Counted from the first letter of the stretch, positions 35,292 through 45,001 are shown. The stretch is 64,000 nucleotides of DNA from Clostridium estertheticum (GCF_026650985.1 NZ_CP086239.1:3596001-3660000); one strand, 5' to 3'. The notes: a model not told the origin generated them from the letters alone. Translations and numbers: made by a program.

Positions 35292-36578
35292 TTACTCTTT
35301 TATTTCTTGGAGTACTCTTTTAGACATACTTGCTATTGCCTTATCGATAGTTGAACCTCCGACCATAATCAAATCATGTTCTTCTGTAAGTATTTGATCT
35401 ATTGCTGCCGAATGTTTATTTACTGGCATTTCAAGGGCAATTTTATCAGGTGAAAATGCTTTTTTAGAAATTGCATCTGTAGGCATTCCTTTTAAATCAA
35501 AATAACTCTTATTTATAACATCTGTTCTATAAGCTGGTACAACACCAACACTAGCGAGTACTGTAGCTCCCTTTTCGCCACTTGCGAAATCTAGGAACTT
35601 TTGTGCAGCTTCCTTTTGTTTAGAATTTTTATTGATAGCAAATGCTGTTGGAGAACCGAATGTTGTAACTTTACCATTAGCTTCATTTTGTGGCATTGCG
35701 GTTATTCCCCAATTAACATCAGTAGCTCCCTTTTTCTTTGAATTTAGGACACCTGCCATATACCATGTACCCATTGGAAGCATAGCAGCTTTTCCTGTTT
35801 CAAACTGTGAAGCATATGTGCTACTAGTTGATTTTGCAGTACCATACTCCATTGAAGAACCACTTTTCTGCATTTTCAAAAATGTTTCATAATAGGGTTT
35901 CATAAAATCATATTTTCCACTTACTAAATCTGAATTAGTCTGGGCACTAGCTGTCGCTTGAACAATTGAACGCCAAGTATGATTATATGCTCCATATTGT
36001 TTAGTAGATCCAGTACCTACTGTTAACTTTTGTGCTAGTGTTGCATATTGATCCCATGTTAAATTCTCTGGGTAAGCAATTTTTGCTTTATCAAACATAG
36101 TTTTGTTATAATATAAAACAAAGAAATCAGTTCTATAAGGCTGCGCATAATATTTGTCATCTATTTTAAGATAATCATATGCTCCCTTATAATTAGCATT
36201 TGCAACATTTGGTTTTACATGAGTGGTTAAGTCCTCTAATTGTCCACGGAATGCATAACCTGAATAAGAAGTAGTATTTTTCATTGTTAATACATCTGTT
36301 GAATCTCCTCCTGCAAGCATTGTAGTTACCTTATTATCATACTGAGATGCATCGATATCTATAGGCTTAATGGTTATATTAGGGTTAGCTTTGTGAAAAG
36401 CTTCAAATAGAGCCTTAAATTCTGGTGTGGTATCATAATTCCATGTGGTTACACTTAATTGTATTTTATCACTGCTACTTTTCTGAGTACTACTAGTCTT
36501 ACTTGAACATCCTGCAAGTGTTGTCCCAATAATTGCGGTAGTTAATACCAATGTCATTAATTTTTTACTGATTTTCAT
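35292..36578 (-). CDS. Extracellular solute-binding lipoprotein (YesO type, family 1)
   Basis: 428 residues from ATG 36578 (GGGGGA box 8 nt upstream; an in-frame start at 36623 precedes the box). Signal peptide with lipobox TTLAGCSS, then a type-1 binding fold (LSVTTWNYDTTPEFKALFEAF, ALPMGTWYMAGV-like block at about residue 270). Captures an oligosaccharide for the two permeases downstream. Confidence 0.92.
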   Translation of the reverse strand: MKISKKLMTLVLTTAIIGTTLAGCSSKTSSTQKSSSDKIQLSVTTWNYDTTPEFKALFEAFHKANPNITIKPIDIDASQYDNKVTTMLAGGDSTDVLTMKNTTSYSGYAFRGQLEDLTTHVKPNVANANYKGAYDYLKIDDKYYAQPYRTDFFVLYYNKTMFDKAKIAYPENLTWDQYATLAQKLTVGTGSTKQYGAYNHTWRSIVQATASAQTNSDLVSGKYDFMKPYYETFLKMQKSGSSMEYGTAKSTSSTYASQFETGKAAMLPMGTWYMAGVLNSKKKGATDVNWGITAMPQNEANGKVTTFGSPTAFAINKNSKQKEAAQKFLDFASGEKGATVLASVGVVPAYRTDVINKSYFDLKGMPTDAISKKAFSPDKIALEMPVNKHSAAIDQILTEEHDLIMVGGSTIDKAIASMSKRVLQEIKE

Positions 36579-36691
36579 CATTATTCCCCCATTTGTTTTA
36601 AATTTATATATAAAATCTTGCACATTAATGTTTAGTACAAGTTTCTATTTTAGTTTTTACCTAGTTAATCCTCATCTGCGATGCCATATTA

Positions 36692-38395
36692 TTAAGTATC
36701 TATATAAAAAGTTAACTTACTACTATATGTTTTTGAAATAAAGCTTTTTCTAATTAATGTTCTGTATATTGTTTCGTAAGTTCCATAATGATTAGTAATT
36801 TTTTCTTGTAGTACTACTACATCGTCTAAATCACTGATATTGTCTAATGTTAAAGTCCCATAACTTCCAGTCCACTTTATAGTATTATTGTTAGTTATAG
36901 GTTTAATCTTACTTACAAAATTTTGATAAACTTTGTTATCCTTTTCATCAAATAACATATTATCTTTTATATCTATAAATTTTTTATGAGGATATATATC
37001 AAACTCTCTATTAAAACTAATCAGATTAGTAATAAGCGGGTATACGTTTTCTAAATTCATTGAAAAAGTTACTTTTTCTTTTGATCTATTTATAATTACA
37101 TTAGAGGCCTTATAATTCCCAAAAATTTCTTCATTATCATTAATTATTGGAACACAGTGACCCATTGAGCGATTAACTAACATGTTATATCTTTTTTCAT
37201 CATTGAAGTAATCTTTGGTATATTGCCCAGCGCCAAAATCAATTAAGAATAATTCATCTTTAAACCCCAAGACGAAATTACCTACATCATTATGATTATG
37301 AGAATCATTATTTTTTCCAGCTTTAGCTGCAAACAAAAATCCATTTTCTTCATTTATTATTAACCATTGCTCATCTTCAAAGTATTTTGTTTTAAACGTT
37401 GTATCACTGGAGTTTAAAGTACTATTTGTCCATATTAGATTTCTTGAAAGCTCTGCCCATCTATAACATTCATTATCGTAAAGCGAACTTACTTTTTTAG
37501 TATATGGAAGCGATACTGAAAATTGTTTTTTGCAATAACATAGAAGTCCTGTTGGTAACTCAGCAATTGTTGAATCTGCGAATTGTACAAATTTACCTCT
37601 GCCAATTTCCATACCCACTGGGAAATTAGCTATACTCTTTAACAATGGGTTTTCTAAATATTTATTGTTTTTAAAAGCCAATTTATATTTTTCTGCAAAG
37701 TAGCAATAGTATCCAAATCCGTATGCCCAGTAGCCAACTCCTTCTACGCAAGCCCCATCATTTTTAAAACCTTTTAAATAACTTTCTAAACATTTATCAA
37801 CCTTTTGAAAAATCTGCTTTTGTCTTAATGGGTTGTCTCCTAACATACTTATAGCTGCCATTCCTACTGAACTTCCAATAACTGCACTCCAATTATTTTC
37901 TTTGTCTTCAAAATCCCATTTTTTATCTAGCAGTGGTGTAAACACTCTATTATTAATTTCATATATAATTCTGTCTTTAATTTCAGTAGAAAAAACTTCC
38001 TTATATAACTCGTAAAATTCTGCTAATGTCTGTGCTGTTTCAGCTGAAAATAAGTCTATACAGTATCTAGCATTTTTCTCATAAGTATTATCCTTAATTG
38101 TTAGATGAGCTGGCAAGCCCCACGTATATTCTGAGCATACTTGCCAGATAATGTTTTCTAAACATTCAATATCCCTTTTGTTTTTTTCGATTAACACGGA
38201 TAATCCCATTACACTTAATAGCCTTCTTCTCTCAAAATACTGAGTTTCAAAAACGCTACGATTACCTTCCTTTAAATATATCTGATATCCTTTTAAATCG
38301 ATGCTAGGAATAGTTTTCATCTTTAAAATATTATCTTTTGCGGCTAATATTTCCTCCACCAGTAATTTATTAATTGTATTTTCAATAAATTTCAT
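36692..38395 (-). CDS. Heparinase II/III family protein
   Basis: 567 residues: an (alpha/alpha) toroid in residues 60-300 (YWAYGFGYYCYFAEKYKLA) and a beta-sandwich with NNDSHNHNDVGNFVLGFKDELFLIDFGAGQYTKDYF near residue 365, the heparinase II/III core containing the metal/catalytic His and Tyr. The block is listed only as landmark. No signal peptide, so it acts on imported oligosaccharides, probably beta-eliminating at a uronic acid. Starts 10 bp after the preceding lipoprotein gene. Confidence 0.85.
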   Translation of the reverse strand: MKFIENTINKLLVEEILAAKDNILKMKTIPSIDLKGYQIYLKEGNRSVFETQYFERRRLLSVMGLSVLIEKNKRDIECLENIIWQVCSEYTWGLPAHLTIKDNTYEKNARYCIDLFSAETAQTLAEFYELYKEVFSTEIKDRIIYEINNRVFTPLLDKKWDFEDKENNWSAVIGSSVGMAAISMLGDNPLRQKQIFQKVDKCLESYLKGFKNDGACVEGVGYWAYGFGYYCYFAEKYKLAFKNNKYLENPLLKSIANFPVGMEIGRGKFVQFADSTIAELPTGLLCYCKKQFSVSLPYTKKVSSLYDNECYRWAELSRNLIWTNSTLNSSDTTFKTKYFEDEQWLIINEENGFLFAAKAGKNNDSHNHNDVGNFVLGFKDELFLIDFGAGQYTKDYFNDEKRYNMLVNRSMGHCVPIINDNEEIFGNYKASNVIINRSKEKVTFSMNLENVYPLITNLISFNREFDIYPHKKFIDIKDNMLFDEKDNKVYQNFVSKIKPITNNNTIKWTGSYGTLTLDNISDLDDVVVLQEKITNHYGTYETIYRTLIRKSFISKTYSSKLTFYIDT

Positions 38396-38404
38396 AATTA
38401 CTCC

Positions 38405-38884
38405 TTAATTCATAATTACATCAATTTCGTCTACTTGCACTAACCCATAATACGTTCCATAAACAGTAACTTTATCTCCTACTTTAACTGTTATTTTTTC
38501 TCCACAAATCATTTGATATTTCGTTCCATTATTATCTAAAATAAAGCGATCACTTTTAGTTACTATTTGTTTGTTTTTATTGTCGGTTTGAATAATTTTT
38601 CCTTCCATTTTGATATAAGTTTGCAATGGAACCTTTCCATTCTGATATTCTTCATTTTTATAACCTTTAGCTTTCTGCTTCAATTCCTGGTTAAGCGAAG
38701 TAGTTGTAACATTATTACTAGATGATTTTGCTGCTTTACTACACCCATATGAAGTGGCCGTTAGCATCATTATTAAACAAATAATTAAAATTTTTTTTAT
38801 TGTGGAGGTGTTTATATTAATAAAAGTATTTATATTAATCGAAGTACCAATTTTCTTTTTTTTATTTAAGTTAATATAAATCAA
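38405..38884 (-). CDS. Small lipoprotein, unknown
   Basis: About 159 residues if read from a TTG at 38884 (GGAGGTGTC 12 nt upstream). A long Asn/Ile-rich N-region leads into IICLIMMLTATSYGC, a lipobox with Cys at 48. Residues 95-159 (KMEGKIIQTDNKNKQIVTKSD, KITVKVGDKVTVYGTYYGL) look like a small OB-like beta-barrel. First gene after the operator at 38951-38962 and presumably the first of the polysaccharide operon. Start codon uncertain. Confidence 0.65.
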   Translation of the reverse strand: MIYINLNKKKKIGTSININTFININTSTIKKILIICLIMMLTATSYGCSKAAKSSSNNVTTTSLNQELKQKAKGYKNEEYQNGKVPLQTYIKMEGKIIQTDNKNKQIVTKSDRFILDNNGTKYQMICGEKITVKVGDKVTVYGTYYGLVQVDEIDVIMN

Positions 38885-38950
38885 TAATTATAAGACACCT
38901 CCTTTGCAATTGTTTATATTTTGCTTCCAAAAATATCCGCTATACATTAG

Positions 38951-38962
38951 GAAACCGGTTTC
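38951..38962 (-). promoter_or_regulatory. LacI-type operator before the lipoprotein/ABC/lyase operon
   Basis: Perfect 12-bp palindrome GAAACCGGTTTC between the lacI stop and the lipoprotein gene. Same family as the sites at 40077 and 42832. Confidence 0.8.
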
Positions 38963-38992
38963 ATAGAGATTATTTTTTAAGCCCTAATTCTC

Positions 38993-40039
38993 TTAGGGTT
39001 TTGTACTACAAGATTTTCTTATTATAAGTTTTGTTTTAATAATTTTATTTTTAGGTGTTTCCTTATTTTTAATTACATCAATTATGGTATTTACAGCTTC
39101 TCTTCCAATATTCTCATAACTTTGGTACACCGTTGTAAGTTGTGGACTAACAAGTTCTGAGATATATGTTCCATCAAAGCCTGTCACTGAAATATCTTTT
39201 GGAACCTCGATGCCCGCTGATTTTATAGCCCTAATTGCTCCTATCGCTACTAAATCATTTATACCAATAACTGCTGTAGGAACCTTTTTACCCTTAAGAA
39301 GTTTCTCCATTGCTGTGATACCACTTTCAATAGAAAACCCTTCGTTAACTATAAAAGTTTTGTCCACTTTTATCCCATACTTTTTTAAGGCTTTTGAATA
39401 TGCCATGTGCTTTATTGAAGTTGAAGTTGAATTTGTTATGCCTCCTAAAATAGCAATATCCTTATGTCCAAGCCCCACTAAATAATCAACTATTTTAATT
39501 ATGCCATCTTCTTCATCAGTAATAATCTTGTAACTATCTACTCCCGTCATCTTCCCATTTATAATCACAAACGGTATTTTACTCGCAAGTCTTTGTAAAT
39601 CTAATACATAGTTTATGTTTGTTTTTACTGCATTCACTCTGTGACCCATAAAAATTACTCCATCAACTTGCTTTTCTGATAATGATTTTATGTGTAACGC
39701 TTCAACTTTCGAGCTATCCATAGAATTGCATAAAATCATTGAATAACCAAATTCTAAAGCAGCTTTCTCAGCTTCTAAAAACACTGTTGAAAAGAAAGGA
39801 TTGGTTATATCAGGTAAAATAACCCCTATCATCATTGATCTTTTTTTAAACAAACTTCTTGCTACTGCATTAGGTTGAAAGTTATGTAATTTTATTATTT
39901 CTAGCACTCTTTCTTTTTTATCTTCCTTTACTTTAGCACTACCTGTCAAAACTCTTGACACTGTTGCGGGTGAAACATTAGCTTCTTTTGCTATATCATA
40001 AATTGTTGTATCCTTTTTTATAATTTCATCATTTTTCAT
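38993..40039 (-). CDS. LacI/PurR-family transcriptional regulator
   Basis: 348 residues: helix-turn-helix TTIYDIAKEANVSPATVSRVLTGS with hinge helix, then a periplasmic-binding-like sensor domain (MIGVILPDITNPFFSTVF; GVIFMGHRV; ISVTGFDGTYISELVSPQLTTV). Likely the local repressor of the polysaccharide genes: three GAAACC-type palindromes flank it (38951, 40077 before its own start, 42832 before GH2). The inducer is probably an oligosaccharide or uronate. Confidence 0.92.
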   Translation of the reverse strand: MKNDEIIKKDTTIYDIAKEANVSPATVSRVLTGSAKVKEDKKERVLEIIKLHNFQPNAVARSLFKKRSMMIGVILPDITNPFFSTVFLEAEKAALEFGYSMILCNSMDSSKVEALHIKSLSEKQVDGVIFMGHRVNAVKTNINYVLDLQRLASKIPFVIINGKMTGVDSYKIITDEEDGIIKIVDYLVGLGHKDIAILGGITNSTSTSIKHMAYSKALKKYGIKVDKTFIVNEGFSIESGITAMEKLLKGKKVPTAVIGINDLVAIGAIRAIKSAGIEVPKDISVTGFDGTYISELVSPQLTTVYQSYENIGREAVNTIIDVIKNKETPKNKIIKTKLIIRKSCSTKP

Positions 40040-40076
40040 TTATTTGTTTCCCTTCTACACTTCTGAAATAAGTTTT

Positions 40077-40130
40077 GAAACCCGTTTCAGTCCTTAATAA
40101 GATAATACATTTTCTATATAGCTTTGTCAA
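40077..40130 (-). promoter_or_regulatory. lacI-gene promoter with LacI-type operator
   Basis: TTGACA (40130-40125), 17 bp, TATTAT (40107-40102), then GAAACCCGTTTC (40077-40088) just downstream of the start point: autorepression. The 60-bp block is almost the same as at 42832-42885. Confidence 0.85.
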
Positions 40131-40166
40131 TAGTTTTTTTAAATAATTTAGTTGCTCCTAATTCTA

Positions 40167-40355
40167 CTATCCATCAATGTGGCCAAGATATCCTATTTTT
40201 TCATTACCTATGGGTGCCGGTGTTGACCATAATCCGTTAAGTGAGGTGGCATATGAATATTTTTGTTGGTTTGTATACCAACCTGGACACCCAGAGGTTA
40301 TGATGTAATAATTTAAATAGTCTTGTATTTGTATTACTACCATAATGAAAATCAC
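40167..40355 (-). pseudogene. C-terminal remnant of a glycoside hydrolase (GH43-like)
   Basis: About 62 codons, CPGWYTNQQKYSYATSLNGLWSTPAPIGNE, read like the segment of family-43-type enzymes in which a catalytic neighbour region reports 'sugar-like' strands; no start with a ribosome site and far too short. Lies between the lacI promoter and the GH2 gene, in the same direction. Family assignment tentative. Confidence 0.4.
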
Positions 40356-40374
40356 TCACCTTAACATGAATGTT

Positions 40375-42741
40375 CTATTTAGAGATAATACTTATTTCAC
40401 TTAGCCCTAACTTCTCTCCTTGAGCCTTTATTTTTATAATACCTTTTTCGGTAGTAGATGAAATGTATACTAAAAGTTTTCCATTATAGGCTCTTCTATG
40501 AGGTAATGAACAAGTTGTGATATCTTCTAAATTTCCATTTTCCAATCCCAATAGTTTAGCTGGCCCTTCTATAGATACATGGATTAAATCCTGAGCATTA
40601 TGAATAGTATTCCCATCAAGATCTATAATATTTAATTCAATATGAGTCATATCCAAACCATCAGAAGCTATAACCTCATCTTTGCACTGTAGTCTAATTC
40701 CAGCTGCAGCACCGGCAGTTATTAAAATATCTTCGTATACCTTCCCCTCACCATCCGTGGAAATAGCTTTTAATATGCCTTTTTCAAAAGGTACTGTCCA
40801 TGTTATATAATTTTCATCATAATCCTTAACATTTCTTATCCCCAAAGATTTTTCATTTAAAAACAATTCTGTTTTTTCGCAATTTGTAAAGCAAGCAACT
40901 TTAACTTCTTCATTATTTATAAAATTCCACCTAGCTGACAAGTCCTCGGTCTTGAAATTAGTAGCAAATATCTTTATCATAGGTTTATTTGACCATATGC
41001 TTTTACGAAAATAATAACTAGGTTTCTCAAATCCAGCAACATCAAGTAAACCTGCCTGAGAGCCATGGGAAGGCCAAATTTTTGTCTCCCCAAGATAATC
41101 TATACCAGTCCAAAGAAATTGTCCAGAAATGTATTCATTTTTTTCAACTGCCAGCCATTGCTCTAGCCCTTTTCCATTTTCACTTCCCATAAGAATTCTA
41201 TTGGGATATTTTTTATGATCCTCCTTATAAAGATGTTCTTTATAATTATATCCAACTACATCAAGACAATCTGCATAGCCAGTAAAATTAGAAAGTTCAG
41301 GAAATGCCAATGCAGCTGTTACAGGCCTTGTTAAGTCATAGTTCTTTACTATAGAAACCAACTCTTTAGCAATACTAGCTATTCTTTGCGCATTTGGCTT
41401 ATTAGGATCATATATCCTTTCAGCCGCTGGTTTATTTTCATCATTATTACCTGTCATCGTTTCAAAGAATGGATGACCATATGGATCATTTGGATAATCT
41501 ATTTCATTCCCAATACTCCATAATATAATAGATGGATGATTTCTATCTCGTAAAATCATTGTAGCAATATCTCTCTCATGCCACTCGGGGAAATCTTCAT
41601 AGTATCCGTAGTGAGCAGGAGGATACACATTATGACCTTTTGACCACTTGTTTTTTACACCTTCCCATTCATCAAAAGCTTCATCTATAACAAGAAAACC
41701 TAATTCATCGCACAAATCATATAATTCAGGCATATGTGGATTATGGCTCATGCGAATAGCATTACAACCCATTTCCTGCAAACTCAAAAGTCTTCTTTCC
41801 CATACCTTCTTTCTTACAGCAGCACCTAAACACCCCGCATCATGATGAACACAAACTCCTTTTAGTTTCATACTTTCTCCATTTAGTAAAAAACCTTTAT
41901 CAGCATTAAACTCAAATGTACGTATTCCAGTTATTATTTTTTCCTGGTCTATGATGATTCCATCTTTTTCGATAACAGTAAAACAAGTATATAGGTTAGG
42001 TGTATTTATTGACCATAATTTTGGCATATCAACGAACATCTCTTTGTTGTTAGCAATATTTCCCCTAGCCAGAACTGTTTGTTCTCCTTCTATAAACGAT
42101 ACTAAGTTATCCTTATCATCATAAATAAAATTCTTCACTTTGACTTCTATATCTTCATCAGTTGTATTAATTACTGATGTTTGTACAGACATTTTAGCTT
42201 TTTCATTACTAACATTCTTTGTAGAAATAAAAACTCCATGGCTATCAATACAAATTTTGTTTTTAACTTCTACTGTGACTTTTCTATATATTCCTGAACC
42301 TGTAAACCATCTTGAATCTTCAATGCATTTGTGGTCAACCTTTACGGTTAAAACATTAGGCATATCGCCAAAACAAGCAAAATCAGTAATATCATAAATA
42401 ATTTCAGTATACCCATTTGGCCTTTTCCCTACGTAATAACTATTGCACCAAACCATACTGTTATTATAGACTCCATCAAAGGTTACATAAACTCTCTTTC
42501 CTTCTAATTCCTTAGGTAAAAAAAACTTCTTTCTATAAAAACCGATTCCTCCAGGTAAATATCCCGTGCCGCTAGAGTTTTTGATATCAAAAGGATAGTT
42601 AACTGACCAATCATGAGGGATATTAATATTTTCCCATGAGGTATCGTCAAAACCTTTCTGCCATGCATTTGTTTCATCAGTTAACTTAAATTTCCAGTCA
42701 AGATTTAGATTGAATACTGTTCTAACGTTGTTATTATTCAT
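40375..42741 (-). CDS. Glycoside hydrolase family 2 (beta-galactosidase/glucuronidase type)
   Basis: 788 residues from ATG 42741 (AAAGGG, 8 nt; the GTG nine bases earlier overlaps it). Sugar-binding domain (WENINIPHDWSVNYPFD), immunoglobulin-like domain, TIM barrel with MRMSHNPH, acid/base Glu in ILWSIGNEIDYP near residue 415, nucleophile Glu in ILMGSENGKG near residue 530, and a C-terminal DUF4982-like part. No signal peptide: cleaves imported oligosaccharides. Own LacI-operated promoter. Confidence 0.92.
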   Translation of the reverse strand: MNNNNVRTVFNLNLDWKFKLTDETNAWQKGFDDTSWENINIPHDWSVNYPFDIKNSSGTGYLPGGIGFYRKKFFLPKELEGKRVYVTFDGVYNNSMVWCNSYYVGKRPNGYTEIIYDITDFACFGDMPNVLTVKVDHKCIEDSRWFTGSGIYRKVTVEVKNKICIDSHGVFISTKNVSNEKAKMSVQTSVINTTDEDIEVKVKNFIYDDKDNLVSFIEGEQTVLARGNIANNKEMFVDMPKLWSINTPNLYTCFTVIEKDGIIIDQEKIITGIRTFEFNADKGFLLNGESMKLKGVCVHHDAGCLGAAVRKKVWERRLLSLQEMGCNAIRMSHNPHMPELYDLCDELGFLVIDEAFDEWEGVKNKWSKGHNVYPPAHYGYYEDFPEWHERDIATMILRDRNHPSIILWSIGNEIDYPNDPYGHPFFETMTGNNDENKPAAERIYDPNKPNAQRIASIAKELVSIVKNYDLTRPVTAALAFPELSNFTGYADCLDVVGYNYKEHLYKEDHKKYPNRILMGSENGKGLEQWLAVEKNEYISGQFLWTGIDYLGETKIWPSHGSQAGLLDVAGFEKPSYYFRKSIWSNKPMIKIFATNFKTEDLSARWNFINNEEVKVACFTNCEKTELFLNEKSLGIRNVKDYDENYITWTVPFEKGILKAISTDGEGKVYEDILITAGAAAGIRLQCKDEVIASDGLDMTHIELNIIDLDGNTIHNAQDLIHVSIEGPAKLLGLENGNLEDITTCSLPHRRAYNGKLLVYISSTTEKGIIKIKAQGEKLGLSEISIISK

Positions 42742-42831
42742 TATTATCACCCTTTACAAATTACAGATTGAAAAAGCACCAGACTGCAATAAATTTATTT
42801 GTTTTCCTTCCACTCTTGTTAAGAGATTTAT

Positions 42832-42885
42832 GAAACCCGTTTCATTCCTTGATAGGATAATACATTTTTTGTATGACTTTGTCAA
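42832..42885 (-). promoter_or_regulatory. GH2 promoter with LacI-type operator
   Basis: TTGACA (42885-42880), 17 bp, TATTAT (42862-42857), GAAACCCGTTTC (42832-42843). Near duplicate of the lacI promoter. Confidence 0.85.
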
Positions 42886-43030
42886 TAGTTTTTTATAGCA
42901 TTCCATTACAGACAGTATATCAAAATGACTCAAATTTAATAAAAGATGAATCTGTAGTCTGACCAATGTCCTGTTTTATTCCTCTTTTGTGAAGACAATA
43001 CCAAATGCTAATCCCATTAAATTAATGCAT

Positions 43031-43085
43031 AAGAAAACCCCCGACTAATTTATTAATTAGTCGATGGTTTTACTGATGGAGGCGA
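43031..43085 (-). repeat. ssrA 3'-end relic B
   Basis: AAGAAAACCCCCGACTAAT and ATTAGTCGATGG arms with the TTTATTA loop, then TTTTACTGATGGAGGCGAA: nearly identical to the ssrA terminator and acceptor end at 58897-58949, with two mismatches in the stem. No tmRNA body follows. Confidence 0.8.
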
Positions 43086-43087
43086 AA

Positions 43088-43225
43088 CGTGTCTTGTAGT
43101 GCGTGTCTGCCACGTGCCATAGCTAAATTAACACCTTGACCTATATAAGAGCTAAAACATTGTACAATTACAATAGCAATTACTAATTTGAATTTAATAG
43201 AATACAAAGTAGCATTTAAAAATTT
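43088..43225 (-). pseudogene. N-terminal scrap of a methyl-accepting chemotaxis-type protein
   Basis: One minus frame reads SIKFKLVIAIVIVQCFSSYI followed by GQGVNLAMARGRHALQ, like the first transmembrane helix of chemotaxis receptors. The reading ends at relic B and its start is out of frame, so it is a fragment cut at the presumed attachment site. Low certainty. Confidence 0.35.
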
Positions 43226-43241
43226 TGTCTTTATGCATAAT

Positions 43242-43808
43242 TTAATTATCCTCTCTTTTAATTAAGCCATATAAAATAATATTGTTCATTGCTTTGAGTG
43301 CAGAATCAAAGCTGACCTGACTCTTGGCAAGAAATTCATAGTCTAAGAGCTTTTTTAAGGTTTCATTCAGCATTAACTTGAGTATAACAGTATCTATTTC
43401 TTCAAGTTCCCCATTTTTTATACCTTGCTCTATCAATTGAATAACTGCATCCCATATAGTATTCAGATGATTATTTACTTTCTCCCACAAATAGGGATAA
43501 TATCGTTGAAGATCATCCATATGTCTAATAATAGACCCGAGATTGTACGCATCCGGTATATTGTTAAAATAGAGTTTGATTTTTTCTTGAAACGTAAGCT
43601 CATTATTTTCAAGTATTTCAGCATCTGAGGTAATTATTTCACTAAAAACGAATTCTATCGTTTTTTCTATAATTTCATCTTTGGTAGAAAAATAAGAATA
43701 AATCGTACGTTTACTCGTACCGAGTTCTCTTGCCAAATCTTCAGTCGTAAATCGAGATCCTTTGCTTGCAAAAAGTTTTAAAGTTTTTAGATATATATTT
43801 TTCTCCAT
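43242..43808 (-). CDS. TetR-family regulator
   Basis: 188 residues: TetR helix-turn-helix (FTTEDLARELGTSKRTIYSYFSTKDEIIEKTIEFVF, residues 19-54) and an all-helical ligand domain. The divergent neighbour is a hemolysin III-type protein; two GGTAC-type inverted repeats in the shared region (43838-43863, 44000-44025) suggest it represses both. Ligand unknown. Confidence 0.88.
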   Translation of the reverse strand: MEKNIYLKTLKLFASKGSRFTTEDLARELGTSKRTIYSYFSTKDEIIEKTIEFVFSEIITSDAEILENNELTFQEKIKLYFNNIPDAYNLGSIIRHMDDLQRYYPYLWEKVNNHLNTIWDAVIQLIEQGIKNGELEEIDTVILKLMLNETLKKLLDYEFLAKSQVSFDSALKAMNNIILYGLIKREDN

Positions 43809-43837
43809 ATACTTACATTCCTTCCCCTAACATCGCA

Positions 43838-43893
43838 GGTACTGCTTTAGGATTTACAGTACCATTGTATTTACTAGAGGTTCTTTTGTCAAT
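43838..43893 (-). promoter_or_regulatory. TetR-gene promoter with inverted-repeat operator
   Basis: TTGACA (43893-43888), 18 bp, TACAAT (43869-43864), followed at once by GGTACTG-12 nt-CAGTACC (43838-43863). Confidence 0.6.
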
Positions 43894-43970
43894 ACATAAA
43901 ATTATAAAAAAAATCAAATTTAACTTTTCTATTTTCCTATCTCGCCTTGCCTCAGTTGCCGTTTCATGTA

Positions 43971-44025
43971 TTGACAAAAACAATTATAGTAATTATACTG
44001 GTACCATAAACATAAATTTGGTACC
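43971..44025 (+). promoter_or_regulatory. Hemolysin III gene promoter with inverted-repeat operator
   Basis: TTGACA (43971-43976), 17 bp, TATACT (43994-43999), then two GGTACC boxes (44000-44005 and 44020-44025) placed like the GGTAC arms near the divergent TetR promoter. Confidence 0.65.
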
Positions 44026-44170
44026 GAGAGCTGCATAGTAAAGGATTAATTTAACGTGGAACCAAACAATAAAACGAAAAGATGAATCTGAGAATTTTAT
44101 AATTAAAAGTAATTCAACATATACATATATCAGAAATTAATGAGAAAAAAGCTAAAAAGGAGTTGATTAA

Positions 44171-44818
44171 ATGATTTCTAAAAGTAGGGTAAGTGGAATA
44201 ATACATATTGTGGGCGGGGTACTCGCTATAGCTGCACTTGTATTATTAGTTGTATTTTCGTCTCTAAAAGCTACGGCTTGGCATATAGTTTCATTTTCAA
44301 TTTTCGGAACAACATTAGTATTACTTTATACAATGAGTTCCTTATATCATATGTTACCCGTAGGTTCTAAAGTTCAGAAAGTATTTAGATATTTTGACCA
44401 TATGGCAATATATCTTTTAATTGCGGGTACATATACTCCTATTGCATTAATACCTTTAAGGGGTTGGTGGGGATGGAGTATGTTTGGAGTCATATGGGGT
44501 TTGGCTGTAATAGGTATTATATGGAAATCTATATCGACGGGTAAATCAAGAAATGTATCAACTATACTATATGTATTAATGGGTTGGGTAATTATAATTG
44601 CATTTCATCCAATGATTAAAACTATACCTATCGGTGGTCTTTTCTGGCTCGTTTTAGGCGGAATTTTTTATAGCATCGGGGGTATTATTTATGGATTAAA
44701 AAAGCCTAATTTCAATATACCTTGGTTCGGTTTCCATGAAACATTCCATGTATTTATAATTTTAGGTAGTTTTTGTCACTTTTGGATGATGTTCAATTAT
44801 CTTATGTATATACGTTAA
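44171..44818 (+). CDS. Hemolysin III / PAQR-family membrane protein
   Basis: 215 residues, seven helices. YHMLPVGSKVQKVFRYFDHMAIYLLIAGTYTP (residues 58-90) and the last-helix motif HETFHVFIILGSFCHFWMMF carry the His/Ser/Asp set of the YqfA/PAQR superfamily. Members affect membrane homeostasis; the haemolysin name is historical. AAAAAGGAGTTGATTAA ribosome site. Controlled with the TetR gene. Confidence 0.9.
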   Translation: MISKSRVSGIIHIVGGVLAIAALVLLVVFSSLKATAWHIVSFSIFGTTLVLLYTMSSLYHMLPVGSKVQKVFRYFDHMAIYLLIAGTYTPIALIPLRGWWGWSMFGVIWGLAVIGIIWKSISTGKSRNVSTILYVLMGWVIIIAFHPMIKTIPIGGLFWLVLGGIFYSIGGIIYGLKKPNFNIPWFGFHETFHVFIILGSFCHFWMMFNYLMYIR

Positions 44819-44911
44819 ATTTTTAGACTATTTGGCGTATATCATTGTAAACACTAGGTTTAATGGTAATTTGAACTGTTAAAAGCGGTGACATCATTGG
44901 CACAAAAAAAA

Positions 44912-44946
44912 ATCCATAAAAACGATATAATATCGCTTTTATGGAT
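44912..44946. terminator. Bidirectional terminator
   Basis: ATCCATAAAA ... TTTTATGGAT with an inner GATAT/ATATC stem, between hemolysin III and the convergent hydrogenase gene; A-tract on its left. Confidence 0.8.
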
Positions 44947-45001
44947 CCTGCCTGCATTACCAGTAACATGTCCCGTTCTTTATTTGCTAATATTTTCTAT
45001 T

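Noticed and set aside
40167-40355. Intact small gene
   Set aside because: No ribosome site; reads like the tail of a glycoside hydrolase, so recorded as a remnant.
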